NCBI GenBank assembly: GCA_001296005.1
Contig: LJHR01000009.1
Location: 372,001-436,000 of the forward strand
Length of the DNA: 64,000 nucleotides
Source: an alpha proteobacterium AAP38
GTDB taxonomy: Bacteria > Pseudomonadota > Alphaproteobacteria > Azospirillales > Azospirillaceae
Direction: 5' to 3'
This document shows positions 42,493 to 50,836 of the stretch, in pieces. A program made the position numbers and the translations under genes. The stretch's first letter is position 1. Every line of letters begins with the position of its first letter. The notes beneath the pieces are model-generated. The model worked only from the letters and a program-made list of their open reading frames with translations. It did not search any database and was not told where the DNA came from.

Positions 42493-42972
42493 TCAGTCAG
42501 CGTCGGGAATGGGCACAGCCATCCCGCGTTTAGAAATACCCAGCGCCACATTCGTGGTGAAGCGACGGACGGCGGGATTGTCCGCCATCAGCCGGCCCAT
42601 CAGCGCGTCATAGGCCTCCACATCTGGGGCGGCAATGACCAGGATGAAATCGGTCCCGCCCGTGACATAGAACACTTCCTGCACCTGATCCTCCGCCGAC
42701 AGCCAGCGGCGAAGGGCGGCCAGCATTTCGGGCCGTTCGCGTTCAATCTCCAGGCCTGCGATGAAGAAGGTGGGTTTGCCCACCCGGGCCGGATCGACCA
42801 GGGCGACGGTGGCGGTGATGACACCATCGGCCTTTAGCCGTTTCAGCCGTCGTGAGACAGCGGACGGTGACAGGCCGACCTGTTCGGCCAGGATGTCCGC
42901 CGTCTGGTCGGCATCCTTCTGCACCAGGGCCAGCAATTTGCGGTCAAAACTGTCGAGGTCGGGCATGCGCAT
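42493..42972 (-). CDS. Lrp/AsnC-family regulator
   Basis: 159 residues. HTH about 5-60 (DSFDRKLLALVQKDADQTADILAEQVGLSPSAVSRRLKRLKADGVI) and an AsnC-type ligand/oligomerisation domain about 70-150 (VFYVTGGTDFILVIAAPDVEAYDALM). An ATG six bases further in is equally possible as start. Divergent from the PLP-dependent enzyme, which it probably controls in response to an amino acid. Confidence 0.9.
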   Translation of the reverse strand: MRMPDLDSFDRKLLALVQKDADQTADILAEQVGLSPSAVSRRLKRLKADGVITATVALVDPARVGKPTFFIAGLEIERERPEMLAALRRWLSAEDQVQEVFYVTGGTDFILVIAAPDVEAYDALMGRLMADNPAVRRFTTNVALGISKRGMAVPIPDAD

Positions 42973-43069
42973 GATCTGTGCAGGATGACAGCCACAAATG
43001 CCGAAAGAAAGCGTCGTCAGGGGATAGATTGCCCGAAATCGGCATCAAGGCGCCCCTAAAATCCCGGCT

Positions 43070-43999
43070 ATGCGATACCCGACCCCCGACGGCATTAAAG
43101 CCGCCCTTGATCGGATCGATCCGGTGTTCCGCCGGTCGCCGGTCAGACAATCCGCCGCCCTCAACCGGCTGTTCGGTGCCGAACTCTGGTTCAAGGACGA
43201 AACCGCCAACCCGATCCGCAGCTTCAAGGGACGCGGGGCCTGTGCCTTTGTGGCAGGCCTGGGTGCCGATGACCGGCCCCTGGTCTGTGGGTCCGCCGGC
43301 AATTTCGGGCAAGGGCTGGCCTTTGCCGCCCGTGCCCATTACCGCCGCTTGACAGTGTTCGCGGCGGAAAACGCCGTGCGCCGCAAGGTGCAGGCCATGC
43401 GCGACCTGGGCGCCGACGTGCGGCTGCACGGTGCCGATTTTGACGCGGCGAAGGAGGCGGCGACGCGGTTCGCCGCGCAAGAGGGGCACCGCCTGGTCGT
43501 GGACGGGGATGAAGTGCTGGTCGCCGAAGGGGCGGGCACCATCGCCCTGGAAGCGATTGAGGCCTTGCCGCACATCGACATGGTGCTGGCCCCGCTGGGC
43601 AATGGTGCCCTGGCGTCGGGCATGGGCACGTGGGTGAAACATGCTGCCCCCGATGCCCGCATGCTAACCATTGTGGCGGCAGGTGCGCCCGTCATGGCCC
43701 ATGCCGTGCGCGGGCTGCCGATAAACGGCCGGGAGGGGGCGGACAGCATCGCGGACGGTATCGCCGTACGTGTGCCCATTCCCTATGCCGTGGACAGCCT
43801 GCGCCGTGTCCTGGACGGCACCATCATGGTGCCCGACGCCGCCATTCTGCGCGCCATGGAATTGCTGCATCAGCATCTGGATCTGGTGGTGGAACCGGCG
43901 GGGGCGGCGGGTCTGGCGGCCCTTCTGGCCGATCCCGCAGCCTGGGGCGGTCGCCGCATCCTGATCCCGCTTTGTGGCGGCAATGTCGATGCTGCCTGA
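43070..43999 (+). CDS. PLP-dependent threonine/serine dehydratase-like enzyme
   Basis: 309 residues, fold-type II PLP enzyme. PLP Lys in IRSFKGRGA (about 45-53), phosphate/substrate loop CGSAGNFGQGLAFAA, glycine loop LAPLGNGALASGMG, and a final CGGNV. Length matches catabolic threonine/serine or hydroxyaspartate dehydratases without an ACT domain. Deaminates a beta-hydroxy amino acid to a 2-oxo acid; exact substrate unclear. Controlled probably by the divergent Lrp gene. Followed after 30 bp by a VOC gene in the same direction. Confidence 0.87.
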   Translation: MRYPTPDGIKAALDRIDPVFRRSPVRQSAALNRLFGAELWFKDETANPIRSFKGRGACAFVAGLGADDRPLVCGSAGNFGQGLAFAARAHYRRLTVFAAENAVRRKVQAMRDLGADVRLHGADFDAAKEAATRFAAQEGHRLVVDGDEVLVAEGAGTIALEAIEALPHIDMVLAPLGNGALASGMGTWVKHAAPDARMLTIVAAGAPVMAHAVRGLPINGREGADSIADGIAVRVPIPYAVDSLRRVLDGTIMVPDAAILRAMELLHQHLDLVVEPAGAAGLAALLADPAAWGGRRILIPLCGGNVDAA

Positions 44000-44029
44000 A
44001 CCCATGAATTTGGAAAATGTGAGGGAAAG

Positions 44030-44392
44030 ATGATCGATCATATCGAACTGAAAACCGCCGACCTGCCGGCCAGCCAGCATTTCTACGCCACGCTGCTGGC
44101 CCCACTTGGATACCGGCTGGAGGTGGATGGGGCGGTGAAGGGGTTTGGGGATGGCAAGACCCTGGATTTCTTCCTGTCCGCTGGGGATGTCGCCGCCCGT
44201 GACGTGCATTACGCCTTCACCAGCCCTGACCGGACCACCGTGGACCGCATCTATGCGGTCGGGCAGGCGGCGGGCTTGCATCTGGACCGGGCGCCGGCCC
44301 TGATGCCGCATGTCCATGCCAGCTATTATGCCGGTTTTCTGCGCGATCCCGATGGGCGGCTGGTGGAGTTTGTCTGTCACAAGCCGGAGTGA
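44030..44392 (+). CDS. VOC (glyoxalase/bleomycin resistance fold) protein
   Basis: 120 residues, one VOC domain. IDHIELKTADLPASQHFYATLLAPLGYRL at the start and YYAGFLRDPDGRLVEFVCH at the end are typical; metal ligands would be His in DHIEL and Glu in LVEFV. In an apparent operon with the PLP enzyme. Substrate unknown. Confidence 0.87.
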   Translation: MIDHIELKTADLPASQHFYATLLAPLGYRLEVDGAVKGFGDGKTLDFFLSAGDVAARDVHYAFTSPDRTTVDRIYAVGQAAGLHLDRAPALMPHVHASYYAGFLRDPDGRLVEFVCHKPE

Positions 44393-44504
44393 CCGGGTCC
44401 CGCGCATGCCGGCCCCGGCATGATTGCTGCGGCCATGACCGAAGCATGGGGCCGCATGCTCTGCTATTCACAAAGCCAGGACTATCGGGCGCGTGGATCA
44501 GGTG

Positions 44505-45398
44505 ATGGGCGACAGGCCGTTGATGATCAGGGAATTGCTGCTGCTGTTGCTGCTGGCGACGCTGTGGGGTTCCTCCTACACCTTCATCAAGATCGGGGTG
44601 CAGACGATACCGCCCGTCACCCTGATTGCGGTCCGCACCCTGATCGCCGGGTCCATCCTGCTGCTGGTCATGCGCTGGCAGGGGATTTCCATGCCGCGCG
44701 ACCCGGCCGTCTGGCGGCAATTCATGTTTCAGGCGGTGATGAATTCCGCCGTCCCCTTCACGCTCGTCGCCTGGGGGGAGAAGTCTGTCGATGCCGGGCT
44801 GGCCGCCATCCTGAATTCCACCACGCCGATCTTTACCTTCCTGCTGACGGCCCTAATCACCCGGCATGAGCCGGTGACGATGCGAAAGCTGTTTGGGGTG
44901 ACGGCGGGCCTGATCGGCATCTGCCTGATCATCGGGGTGGAGGCGCTGGACGGGCTGGGTGACCAGCTTCTGGCACAGATCGCCATCGTAGCGGCCACCG
45001 TCTCCTATGCCGGTGCCGCCATCTATGGGAAGAACTTCAAGGGCCTGCATCCCATGCAGCCGGCGGCGGGATCGATGCTTTGCGGCGCGGTGCTGCTGCT
45101 GCCGGTCAGCCTTTTTGTGGATCAGCCCTGGACCCTGACGCCGTCGATGCCATCCATCGGGGCGCTGCTGTGTCTGTCGGTCTTTTCCACGGCCATCGCC
45201 TTTACGATCTATTTTCGGCTTATGCAGACGTTGGGGTCGATCGGCACCACGTCACAGGCCTATCTGCGGGTGCCGATCGGGGTGGGGCTGGGAATGCTGT
45301 TCCTGGGGGAAAGCCTGTCGCATACGGCGTTGATCGGGCTGGTCTGCGTGGTGCTGGCCGTTATCGCCATGACCATGCCCGCCCGGCGCAAGGCCTAG
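44505..45398 (+). CDS. EamA/DMT-family transporter
   Basis: 297 residues from the ATG at 44505; a GTG at 44493 and an ATG at 44523 are alternatives. Ten hydrophobic helices in two EamA repeats (LLLLATLWGSSYTFIKIGV ... ; ALLCLSVFSTAIAFTIYFRLMQTLG...AYLRVPIGVGLGMLFLGESLS). Drug/metabolite exporter of the inner membrane, commonly for amino acids or their analogues. Substrate unknown. Confidence 0.9.
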   Translation: MGDRPLMIRELLLLLLLATLWGSSYTFIKIGVQTIPPVTLIAVRTLIAGSILLLVMRWQGISMPRDPAVWRQFMFQAVMNSAVPFTLVAWGEKSVDAGLAAILNSTTPIFTFLLTALITRHEPVTMRKLFGVTAGLIGICLIIGVEALDGLGDQLLAQIAIVAATVSYAGAAIYGKNFKGLHPMQPAAGSMLCGAVLLLPVSLFVDQPWTLTPSMPSIGALLCLSVFSTAIAFTIYFRLMQTLGSIGTTSQAYLRVPIGVGLGMLFLGESLSHTALIGLVCVVLAVIAMTMPARRKA

Positions 45399-45410
45399 GC
45401 CTGTCCCCGT

Positions 45411-45516
45411 TAGAGCGGTTTACGGTTGACCCGAAACCGCTCCGGCGGCGACTGCCGCCGCGCCGCACGTGCGGCGTGAAGCCAAAGCGTGTTCCGGTCG
45501 GCGGAAACACGCTCTA
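45411..45516. repeat. Multi-hairpin palindromic element
   Basis: Outer arms TAGAGCG (45411-45417) and CGCTCTA (45510-45516) enclose four hairpins: GAGCGGTTT/AAACCGCTC, CGGCGG/CCGCCG, the perfect CGCCGCAC/GTGCGGCG, and AGCGTGTT/AACACGCT. It lies between the convergent EamA and DUF2892 genes, and the DUF2892 stop codon lies in the right arm. The arms resemble short intergenic palindromes dispersed in alphaproteobacterial genomes; unrelated to the repeats at 5001 and 12149. May end transcription both ways. Confidence 0.75.
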
Positions 45517-45717
45517 GCGAAAGGCGTTGCCCGGCGGCAGGCCCAGCTTGCGCAGGATCATGGCGGCGGGGCAGAAGCCGGTGATCCCGGCCTGCAGCAT
45601 GTTCGCCCCGACAAAGGCGGTCAGCCACAACCAAGCGGGATCGACCAGCGTGGCCAGGGACAGGCTGATCAGCACCATGGCGCCGGCGAAGGACAGGACG
45701 GCTTTATCGACATTCAT
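45514..45717 (-). CDS. DUF2892 inner-membrane protein (YgaP-tail-like)
   Basis: 67 residues, beginning MNVDKAVLSFAGAMVLISLSLA after an AAGGAG-like site; two membrane helices and the FCPAAMILRKLG ending are standard for DUF2892, the same module that forms the C-terminus of the rhodanese YgaP. Here the rhodanese is a separate gene transcribed divergently, so the two halves of YgaP are split. Both promoters share the BigR-type operators at 45781 and 45874. Probably part of sulfide/persulfide handling. Confidence 0.88.
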   Translation of the reverse strand: MNVDKAVLSFAGAMVLISLSLATLVDPAWLWLTAFVGANMLQAGITGFCPAAMILRKLGLPPGNAFR

Positions 45718-45780
45718 GGCAAGGCTCCTTGGATGAGGGGGGCAGGGGTAATTCCGTCTCCTCTTGTGGATAATGATACA

Positions 45781-45794
45781 TTCAAATATATGAA
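45781..45794. promoter_or_regulatory. BigR/SqrR-type operator, site 1
   Basis: TTCAAATATATGAA, one substitution from the perfect palindrome of site 2. It lies 64 bp before the DUF2892 start, so it should control that gene. Confidence 0.7.
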
Positions 45795-45873
45795 GATACG
45801 AAATAACTGAGGCCGCAGCCATGCCCCAGGCACATGCGGCGCGCCGTTGACGGCGATCCGGCAAAATTATAAC

Positions 45874-45887
45874 TTCATATATATGAA
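45874..45887. promoter_or_regulatory. BigR/SqrR-type operator, site 2
   Basis: TTCATATATATGAA, a perfect palindrome, 21 bp before the rhodanese start. AT-rich dyads like this are bound by the ArsR repressors BigR and YgaV. The matching repressor is encoded at 50525-50836. Confidence 0.75.
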
Positions 45888-45908
45888 TATACAGAAAGGA
45901 GCCATCCG

Positions 45909-46256
45909 ATGATGAAGGAACATTCCCCCGCTGCGGTCCATGATATGGTGGCCGAGCGGTCGATTCTGCTGGTCGATGTGCGCGAGCCGCAGGAATTCGG
46001 GGCGGCCCGCATCCATGGAGCGGTGCTGTTTCCCCTGTCCAGCTTTGACCCCACGGCCCTGCCGTCGCCGGACGCGGTCCGAGTTGTGTTTCATTGCGGA
46101 TCGGGCAAGCGGTCGGCCATGGCGGTGGCCCGGTGCCAGCAAGCGGGTATCCAGCATACCGAGCATATGGCGGGCGGTATCCAGGCCTGGATGGCCGCGC
46201 GCCTGCCCACCATCACCCTGGACCAGGCCAGCGGTGGCGTCATCGATCGCCGGTAA
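45909..46256 (+). CDS. Single-domain rhodanese (sulfurtransferase)
   Basis: 115 residues; AAAGGAG precedes the ATG. One rhodanese domain with DVREPQEFGAARIHGAV and the active-site loop HCGSGKRS (Cys about 65), which fits a thiosulfate/glutathione-persulfide sulfurtransferase. The tail (QASGGVIDRR) lacks the membrane part found in YgaP. First gene of a probable ten-gene operon that continues with an RND pump, a BigR-like repressor and cydDCABX. Detoxifies persulfide or transfers sulfur in the cytoplasm. Confidence 0.9.
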   Translation: MMKEHSPAAVHDMVAERSILLVDVREPQEFGAARIHGAVLFPLSSFDPTALPSPDAVRVVFHCGSGKRSAMAVARCQQAGIQHTEHMAGGIQAWMAARLPTITLDQASGGVIDRR

Positions 46257-46267
46257 GGAGGAAACCC

Positions 46268-47260
46268 ATGCGTGCGCTGCTGTTGCCTGTCCTCGCTCTG
46301 ACGCTTCTGGTCCCGCCGGTTATGGCGGCGGACGGGGACTTCCCTGTCGCCCTGTTGAAGCTGCCGGATGAGAAATCGGTCTATGCGACGGTGGAGACGG
46401 TGAATGCCATCCCCGCCCGTGTGCGGACCGGTGGCACCATCACCCGCCTGTCGGTGCGTGAAGGCGATGCCGTGACGGCGGGGCAGGTGATCGCCAGTGT
46501 GGGCGACCAGAAGCTGAGCCTGCAGCAGGGCGCGCTGGATGCGCAGATCGCAGCGGCGCGCGCGCAGATGGAACAGGCCCAGGGGGATCTGGAACGGGCC
46601 GAGGCCCTGTCCCGGAACGGCTTCGTGACGCGTCAGCGTCTGGACGAGCTGCGTACCGCCGCCAATGTCGCCGCCAATGCGCTGAAAGCCCGCATGGCAG
46701 AGCGTGCCGTCCTGGGCCAGCAGATGAATGAAGGACAGGTTCTGGCACCGGCTGCGGGCCGGGTGTTGGCGGTGCCCGTGACGCCGGGCACGGTGGTGAT
46801 GCCGGGCGAAACCGTGGCCATGATCGCGGAGCGTGATTATGTCCTGCGCCTGTCCGTGCCCGAACGCCATGCCATCAGCCTGAAGGCTGGCGACCCGGTA
46901 CGCCTGGACCCCGATGACCTGTCGCCGGGCGAACAGGCGGGGCAAGGGCAGATCACCCTCGTTTATCCCCGCATCAGCGACGGGCGGGTGCAGGCCGATG
47001 CCCGTGTCACGGGTCTGGGGGATTACTTTGTCGGTCAACGGGTGCGTGTCTTCGTGCCAACGGGCGAACGCCCCGTGATCATCGTTCCCGCCACCTATCT
47101 GACCACCCGTTTCGGCATGGATTTCGCGCATCTGCGCCAGGGTGCCAGCATGGTGGAGGTGCCGGTGCGGCGTGGGCAGGCCCGTCCCCGGCCCAGCATG
47201 TCCGATGGTGTGGAAATCCTCTCGGGCCTCAATGACGGCGATGTTGTGGTGCAGCCATGA
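46268..47260 (+). CDS. RND efflux periplasmic adaptor (HlyD/MFP family)
   Basis: 330 residues; TAAGGAGG gives a strong ribosome binding site 11 bp after the rhodanese stop. Signal peptide ending PPVMAADG, no lipobox Cys. Split lipoyl domain (GGTITRLSVREGDAVTAGQVIASVG and GRVLAVPVTPGTVVMPGETVAMI) around a short coiled-coil hairpin (about 80-135), then a beta-barrel domain. Bridges the inner-membrane RND pump to an outer-membrane channel not encoded here. Stop/start ATGA overlap with the pump gene. Confidence 0.92.
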   Translation: MRALLLPVLALTLLVPPVMAADGDFPVALLKLPDEKSVYATVETVNAIPARVRTGGTITRLSVREGDAVTAGQVIASVGDQKLSLQQGALDAQIAAARAQMEQAQGDLERAEALSRNGFVTRQRLDELRTAANVAANALKARMAERAVLGQQMNEGQVLAPAAGRVLAVPVTPGTVVMPGETVAMIAERDYVLRLSVPERHAISLKAGDPVRLDPDDLSPGEQAGQGQITLVYPRISDGRVQADARVTGLGDYFVGQRVRVFVPTGERPVIIVPATYLTTRFGMDFAHLRQGASMVEVPVRRGQARPRPSMSDGVEILSGLNDGDVVVQP

Positions 47261-50200
47261 ATCTGGGACTTTCCGGCCGGCTGACGCAGGCCAGCATCCG
47301 CTCCCCCTTGACCCCGCTGTTCCTGCTGGCGGCGCTGATCGCCGGCCTACTGGCCCTGGCCCTGATCCCGCGGGAGGAGGAGCCGCAGATCAGCGTGCCC
47401 ATGGTCGACATTATGGTCAGCGCTGACGGCCTCAAGGCCCCGGACGCCGCAGAACTGGTTACCAAGCCGCTGGAAGCCATCGTCAAGGGCGTCAATGGCG
47501 TCGATCATGTCTACAGCCAGACGGAGGATGACCGCGTCATGGTGACGGCGCGGTTCAAGGTTGGCACGTCCGAAGACGACGCCATCGTCCGCATCCATGC
47601 CAAGGTCCGCGCCCATCTGAGCGATATTCCGACCGGCATTCCCGAACCGGTGATCATCGGGCGCGGCATCAATGACGTCGCCATCGTCACCCTGACCCTT
47701 TCCGCCAAGCCGGGCATGGCCGACCGCTGGGCCGACCGCGACCTGGGCAACCTGGCGGAAAAGCTGCGGACAGAGTTGATCAAGGTCCCCGATATCGGCC
47801 CCACCTACCTCTCGGGCCGGGTGACGGAGCAGGTGCGGGTGGAGCCCGACCCGGAGAAGCTGGCCCTGTTCGGCATCACGCTGGAACAATTGCTGGCCAA
47901 GGTACAGGGCGCCAACCGGTCCTTCCTGGCGGGCCGCCTGAATGACGGGGGGCGCAGCCTGTCGGTTGCCGCCGGGCAGACGCTGACCGGTGTACCCGAT
48001 ATCGGCCTGCTGCTGATCACCAGCCGCGATGGCCGCCCGGTCTATGTGCGTGATGTCGCCGCCGTCCGGCTGGACAGCGCGCCGCTGGAACAGTCCGCCT
48101 GGACGCAAGCGCCCGACGGCAAGGGCGGATGGACCCGCACACCCGCCGTCACCATCGCCTTGTCAAAGCGGGCCGGCGCCAATGCCGTGACCGTCGCGGA
48201 TGATATCCTGACGCGGGTGGAGGGGCTGCGTGGCCGCCTGATCCCTGACAGCGTGGCGGTGGAGGTGACGCGCAACTATGGGGAGACGGCATCGGAAAAG
48301 GCCGATGAACTGCTGTTCCATCTGGGTCTGGCGACGCTGTCCATCGTGGCGCTGATCTGGTGGGCCATTGGCCGGCGGGAGGCGCTGGTGACGTTGGTCG
48401 TCATTCCGGTGACCATCCTGATGACCCTGTTCTTCGCCTATATCATGGGCTACACGGTCAACCGTGTTAGCCTGTTCGCCCTGATCTTTGCCATCGGCAT
48501 CCTGGTTGATGACGCCATCGTGGTGGTGGAAAATATCGCCCGGCACTGGGCCATGCGCGATGGCCGCAGCCGGTTGCAGGCCGCCGTGGAGGCGGTGGCG
48601 GAGGTGGGTAACCCCACCATCGTCGCCACCCTGACGGTGATCGCCGCCCTGCTGCCCATGCTGTTCGTGTCGGGCATGATGGGGCCGTATATGGCGCCCA
48701 TTCCCGTCAACGCCTCTGCCGCCATGCTGTTCAGCTTCTTTGCGGCCATGGTGCTGGCCCCGTGGCTGATGCTGAAACTGTCGCCGGCAGACGGAGACGC
48801 CGCTGCCGATGCCCATCATGACGCGCATGATGGGGGCCGCCTGGGACAGCTTTATCGGCGGGTGGCCGAACCGCTGCTGTCCACGCGGCGCCGGGCGGGC
48901 TGGTTCCTGGCCCTGGTCGGGGCCGCGACCTTGCTGTCGCTGGGCCTGTTCGCGACCAAAGGCGTGACGGTCAAGCTGCTGCCGTTCGATAACAAGTCCG
49001 AACTGTCGATCCAGCTGAACCTGCCGCGCGGTGCCAGCCTGGAGGCGACACAGCGCCTGCTGTTCCAGGCGGCTGACATTGCCGGCACGCTGCCGGAACT
49101 GCGGTCGGCGCAGATTTATGCCGGCACGGCGGCCCCCTTCAATTTCAACGGTCTGGTCCGGCACAGTTTCCTGCGCGCCAGCCCGGATCTGGGGGAGGTG
49201 CAGATCAATCTGGCACCCAAGGGCGAGCGTGACCGCAGCAGTCATGAGATCGCGCTGGACCTGCGCCTGCGCCTGCTGTCGGGTATGACCCTGCCGACGG
49301 GTACGCGGTTGAAGGTGGTTGAGGTGCCGCCGGGCCCGCCTGTGATGGCCACCCTGCTGGCCGAAATCTATGGCCCCGATGCCGAAACGCGCCGGGCCGT
49401 GGCCGGGGAAGTCAGCAAAATATTTGCCAGCATCCCCTTCATCACCGACATTGATGATAGTTTCGCCACGGCGCAGCCGCGCCTGCGCCTGTCCATCGAT
49501 CAGGACCGGCTGGAATATTTCGGGGTGGAACAGGCGGCGGTCTATGATGCCATCCGCACCATCCTGGGCAGCAGCGCCATCGGCTATTCCCATCGCGGGG
49601 CCGAACGCTATCCCGTCGATATCGTGCTGGCCCTGCCAAAGGCCGACCGGGCCTGGACCGAGCGTCTGGCATCCACACCCGTACCCGCCAACGCGATTCC
49701 CGGTTCCAACAAGGTGGTGGAACTGGGCGAACTGGTGCGGGTCACGCGGGAGGAAGGTTCTCCCGTTCTGTTCCGCCGCGACGGGGCCTTTGCCGATATG
49801 GTGACGGCGGAGCTGGCCGGTCGGTACGAGGCCCCGATCTATGGCATGGGGGCCGTGGCCGACGCCATTGAGGCGCATGATTGGGGCACCCTGCCCAAGC
49901 CCGTGATCCGCATGGCCGGACAGCCGCAGGATGAAAGCCAGCCTACCTTGCTTTGGGATGGGGAATGGGAGGTGACCTATGTCACCTTCCGCGACATGGG
50001 CGGGGCCTTCGGGGTCGCCATCCTGGGCATCTATGTGCTGGTCGTGGCGCAGTTTCGCAGCTTCCGCCTGCCGCTGGTCATCCTGACGCCGATCCCACTG
50101 ACCCTGCTGGGCATCATGCTGGGCCATTGGCTGCTGGGGGCGGCGTTTACCGCCACCTCCATGATCGGCTTCATCGCGCTTGCCGGCATCATCGTGCGCA

Positions 50201-50487
50201 ACTCCATCCTGCTGGTGGATTTCATCCGCCATGGGGCGGGGCAGGGCTTAAGCCTGCGCGAAGTGCTGCTTCAGGCGGGGGCCGTGCGGTTCAAGCCCAT
50301 CGTGCTGACGGCCCTGTCGGCCATGATCGGGGCGGCCACCATCCTGGTCGATCCGATCTTTCAGGGGCTGGCGGTATCGCTGCTGTTCGGGCTGGCATCG
50401 TCGACCGTGCTGACGGTGCTGGTCATCCCCGCCATCTATATCGTGCTGCGCGATGGTGACGCGGTTGCCGGGCCGGCCCCCCATTGA
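47257..50487 (+). CDS. RND-family efflux pump, inner-membrane subunit
   Basis: 1076 residues, full length for AcrB/HAE-type pumps, 12 helices and two large periplasmic domains. Helix 4 carries the proton-relay acids in GILVDDAIVVVENIARH; porter-domain pairs repeat as expected (VRIHAKVRAHLSDIPTGI...). The family is nearer the MdtB/CzcA-like uncharacterised group in alphaproteobacterial sulfur operons than AcrB itself; the substrate is unknown. Context (rhodanese, BigR repressor, CydDC) suggests export of a sulfur-stress compound. A small gap of 37 bp follows before the repressor gene. Confidence 0.93.
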   Translation: MNLGLSGRLTQASIRSPLTPLFLLAALIAGLLALALIPREEEPQISVPMVDIMVSADGLKAPDAAELVTKPLEAIVKGVNGVDHVYSQTEDDRVMVTARFKVGTSEDDAIVRIHAKVRAHLSDIPTGIPEPVIIGRGINDVAIVTLTLSAKPGMADRWADRDLGNLAEKLRTELIKVPDIGPTYLSGRVTEQVRVEPDPEKLALFGITLEQLLAKVQGANRSFLAGRLNDGGRSLSVAAGQTLTGVPDIGLLLITSRDGRPVYVRDVAAVRLDSAPLEQSAWTQAPDGKGGWTRTPAVTIALSKRAGANAVTVADDILTRVEGLRGRLIPDSVAVEVTRNYGETASEKADELLFHLGLATLSIVALIWWAIGRREALVTLVVIPVTILMTLFFAYIMGYTVNRVSLFALIFAIGILVDDAIVVVENIARHWAMRDGRSRLQAAVEAVAEVGNPTIVATLTVIAALLPMLFVSGMMGPYMAPIPVNASAAMLFSFFAAMVLAPWLMLKLSPADGDAAADAHHDAHDGGRLGQLYRRVAEPLLSTRRRAGWFLALVGAATLLSLGLFATKGVTVKLLPFDNKSELSIQLNLPRGASLEATQRLLFQAADIAGTLPELRSAQIYAGTAAPFNFNGLVRHSFLRASPDLGEVQINLAPKGERDRSSHEIALDLRLRLLSGMTLPTGTRLKVVEVPPGPPVMATLLAEIYGPDAETRRAVAGEVSKIFASIPFITDIDDSFATAQPRLRLSIDQDRLEYFGVEQAAVYDAIRTILGSSAIGYSHRGAERYPVDIVLALPKADRAWTERLASTPVPANAIPGSNKVVELGELVRVTREEGSPVLFRRDGAFADMVTAELAGRYEAPIYGMGAVADAIEAHDWGTLPKPVIRMAGQPQDESQPTLLWDGEWEVTYVTFRDMGGAFGVAILGIYVLVVAQFRSFRLPLVILTPIPLTLLGIMLGHWLLGAAFTATSMIGFIALAGIIVRNSILLVDFIRHGAGQGLSLREVLLQAGAVRFKPIVLTALSAMIGAATILVDPIFQGLAVSLLFGLASSTVLTVLVIPAIYIVLRDGDAVAGPAPH

Positions 50488-50524
50488 CGGGGCCGGTTTT
50501 CCCTTCTATCCCAGGGGAATGGAA

Positions 50525-50836
50525 ATGTCGGAAATGCAAGCCAACGCAGACCGCGCCGTCGACCTGCTGAAGGCGCTGGGCAACCGCTCGCGCCTGATGA
50601 TCCTGTGCCAGTTGATCCAGGGGGAACGGTCCGTCGGGGATCTGGCACAGCGTATCGGCATGCGCGATACGGCGGTGTCGCAGCAGCTGACCCTGCTGCG
50701 CAAGGATGGACTGGTCCGCGCCCGCCGCGACGGCCAGACCATCTATTACGCCCTGTCCAGCGATGAGGCGGCGCGGGTCATCGCCACCCTTTACGAGATT
50801 TATTGCTCCGACAAACCGGGGGAGGCCTGCGGTTGA
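50525..50836 (+). CDS. bigR: ArsR-family persulfide-sensing repressor (BigR/SqrR/YgaV type)
   Basis: 103 residues. Winged HTH LLKALGNRSRLMILCQLIQGERSVGDLAQRIGMRDTAVSQQLTLLRKDGLVRARRDGQTIYYAL. Cysteines at 28, 94 and 102; Cys28 (ILCQLIQGE) and Cys94 (YEIYCSD) are 66 apart, the same spacing as the dithiol that forms the sulfur bridge in BigR (42/108) and SqrR (41/107). This identifies it as a sulfide/persulfide sensor rather than a metal sensor. Its targets are probably the two palindromes at 45781 and 45874, and through the operon itself. TTGA overlap with cydD. Confidence 0.9.
   Translation: MSEMQANADRAVDLLKALGNRSRLMILCQLIQGERSVGDLAQRIGMRDTAVSQQLTLLRKDGLVRARRDGQTIYYALSSDEAARVIATLYEIYCSDKPGEACG

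Noticed and set aside
48163..50232. 689-codon open frame opposite the RND pump
   Set aside because: Antisense shadow, low-complexity His/Gln/Arg-rich translation.
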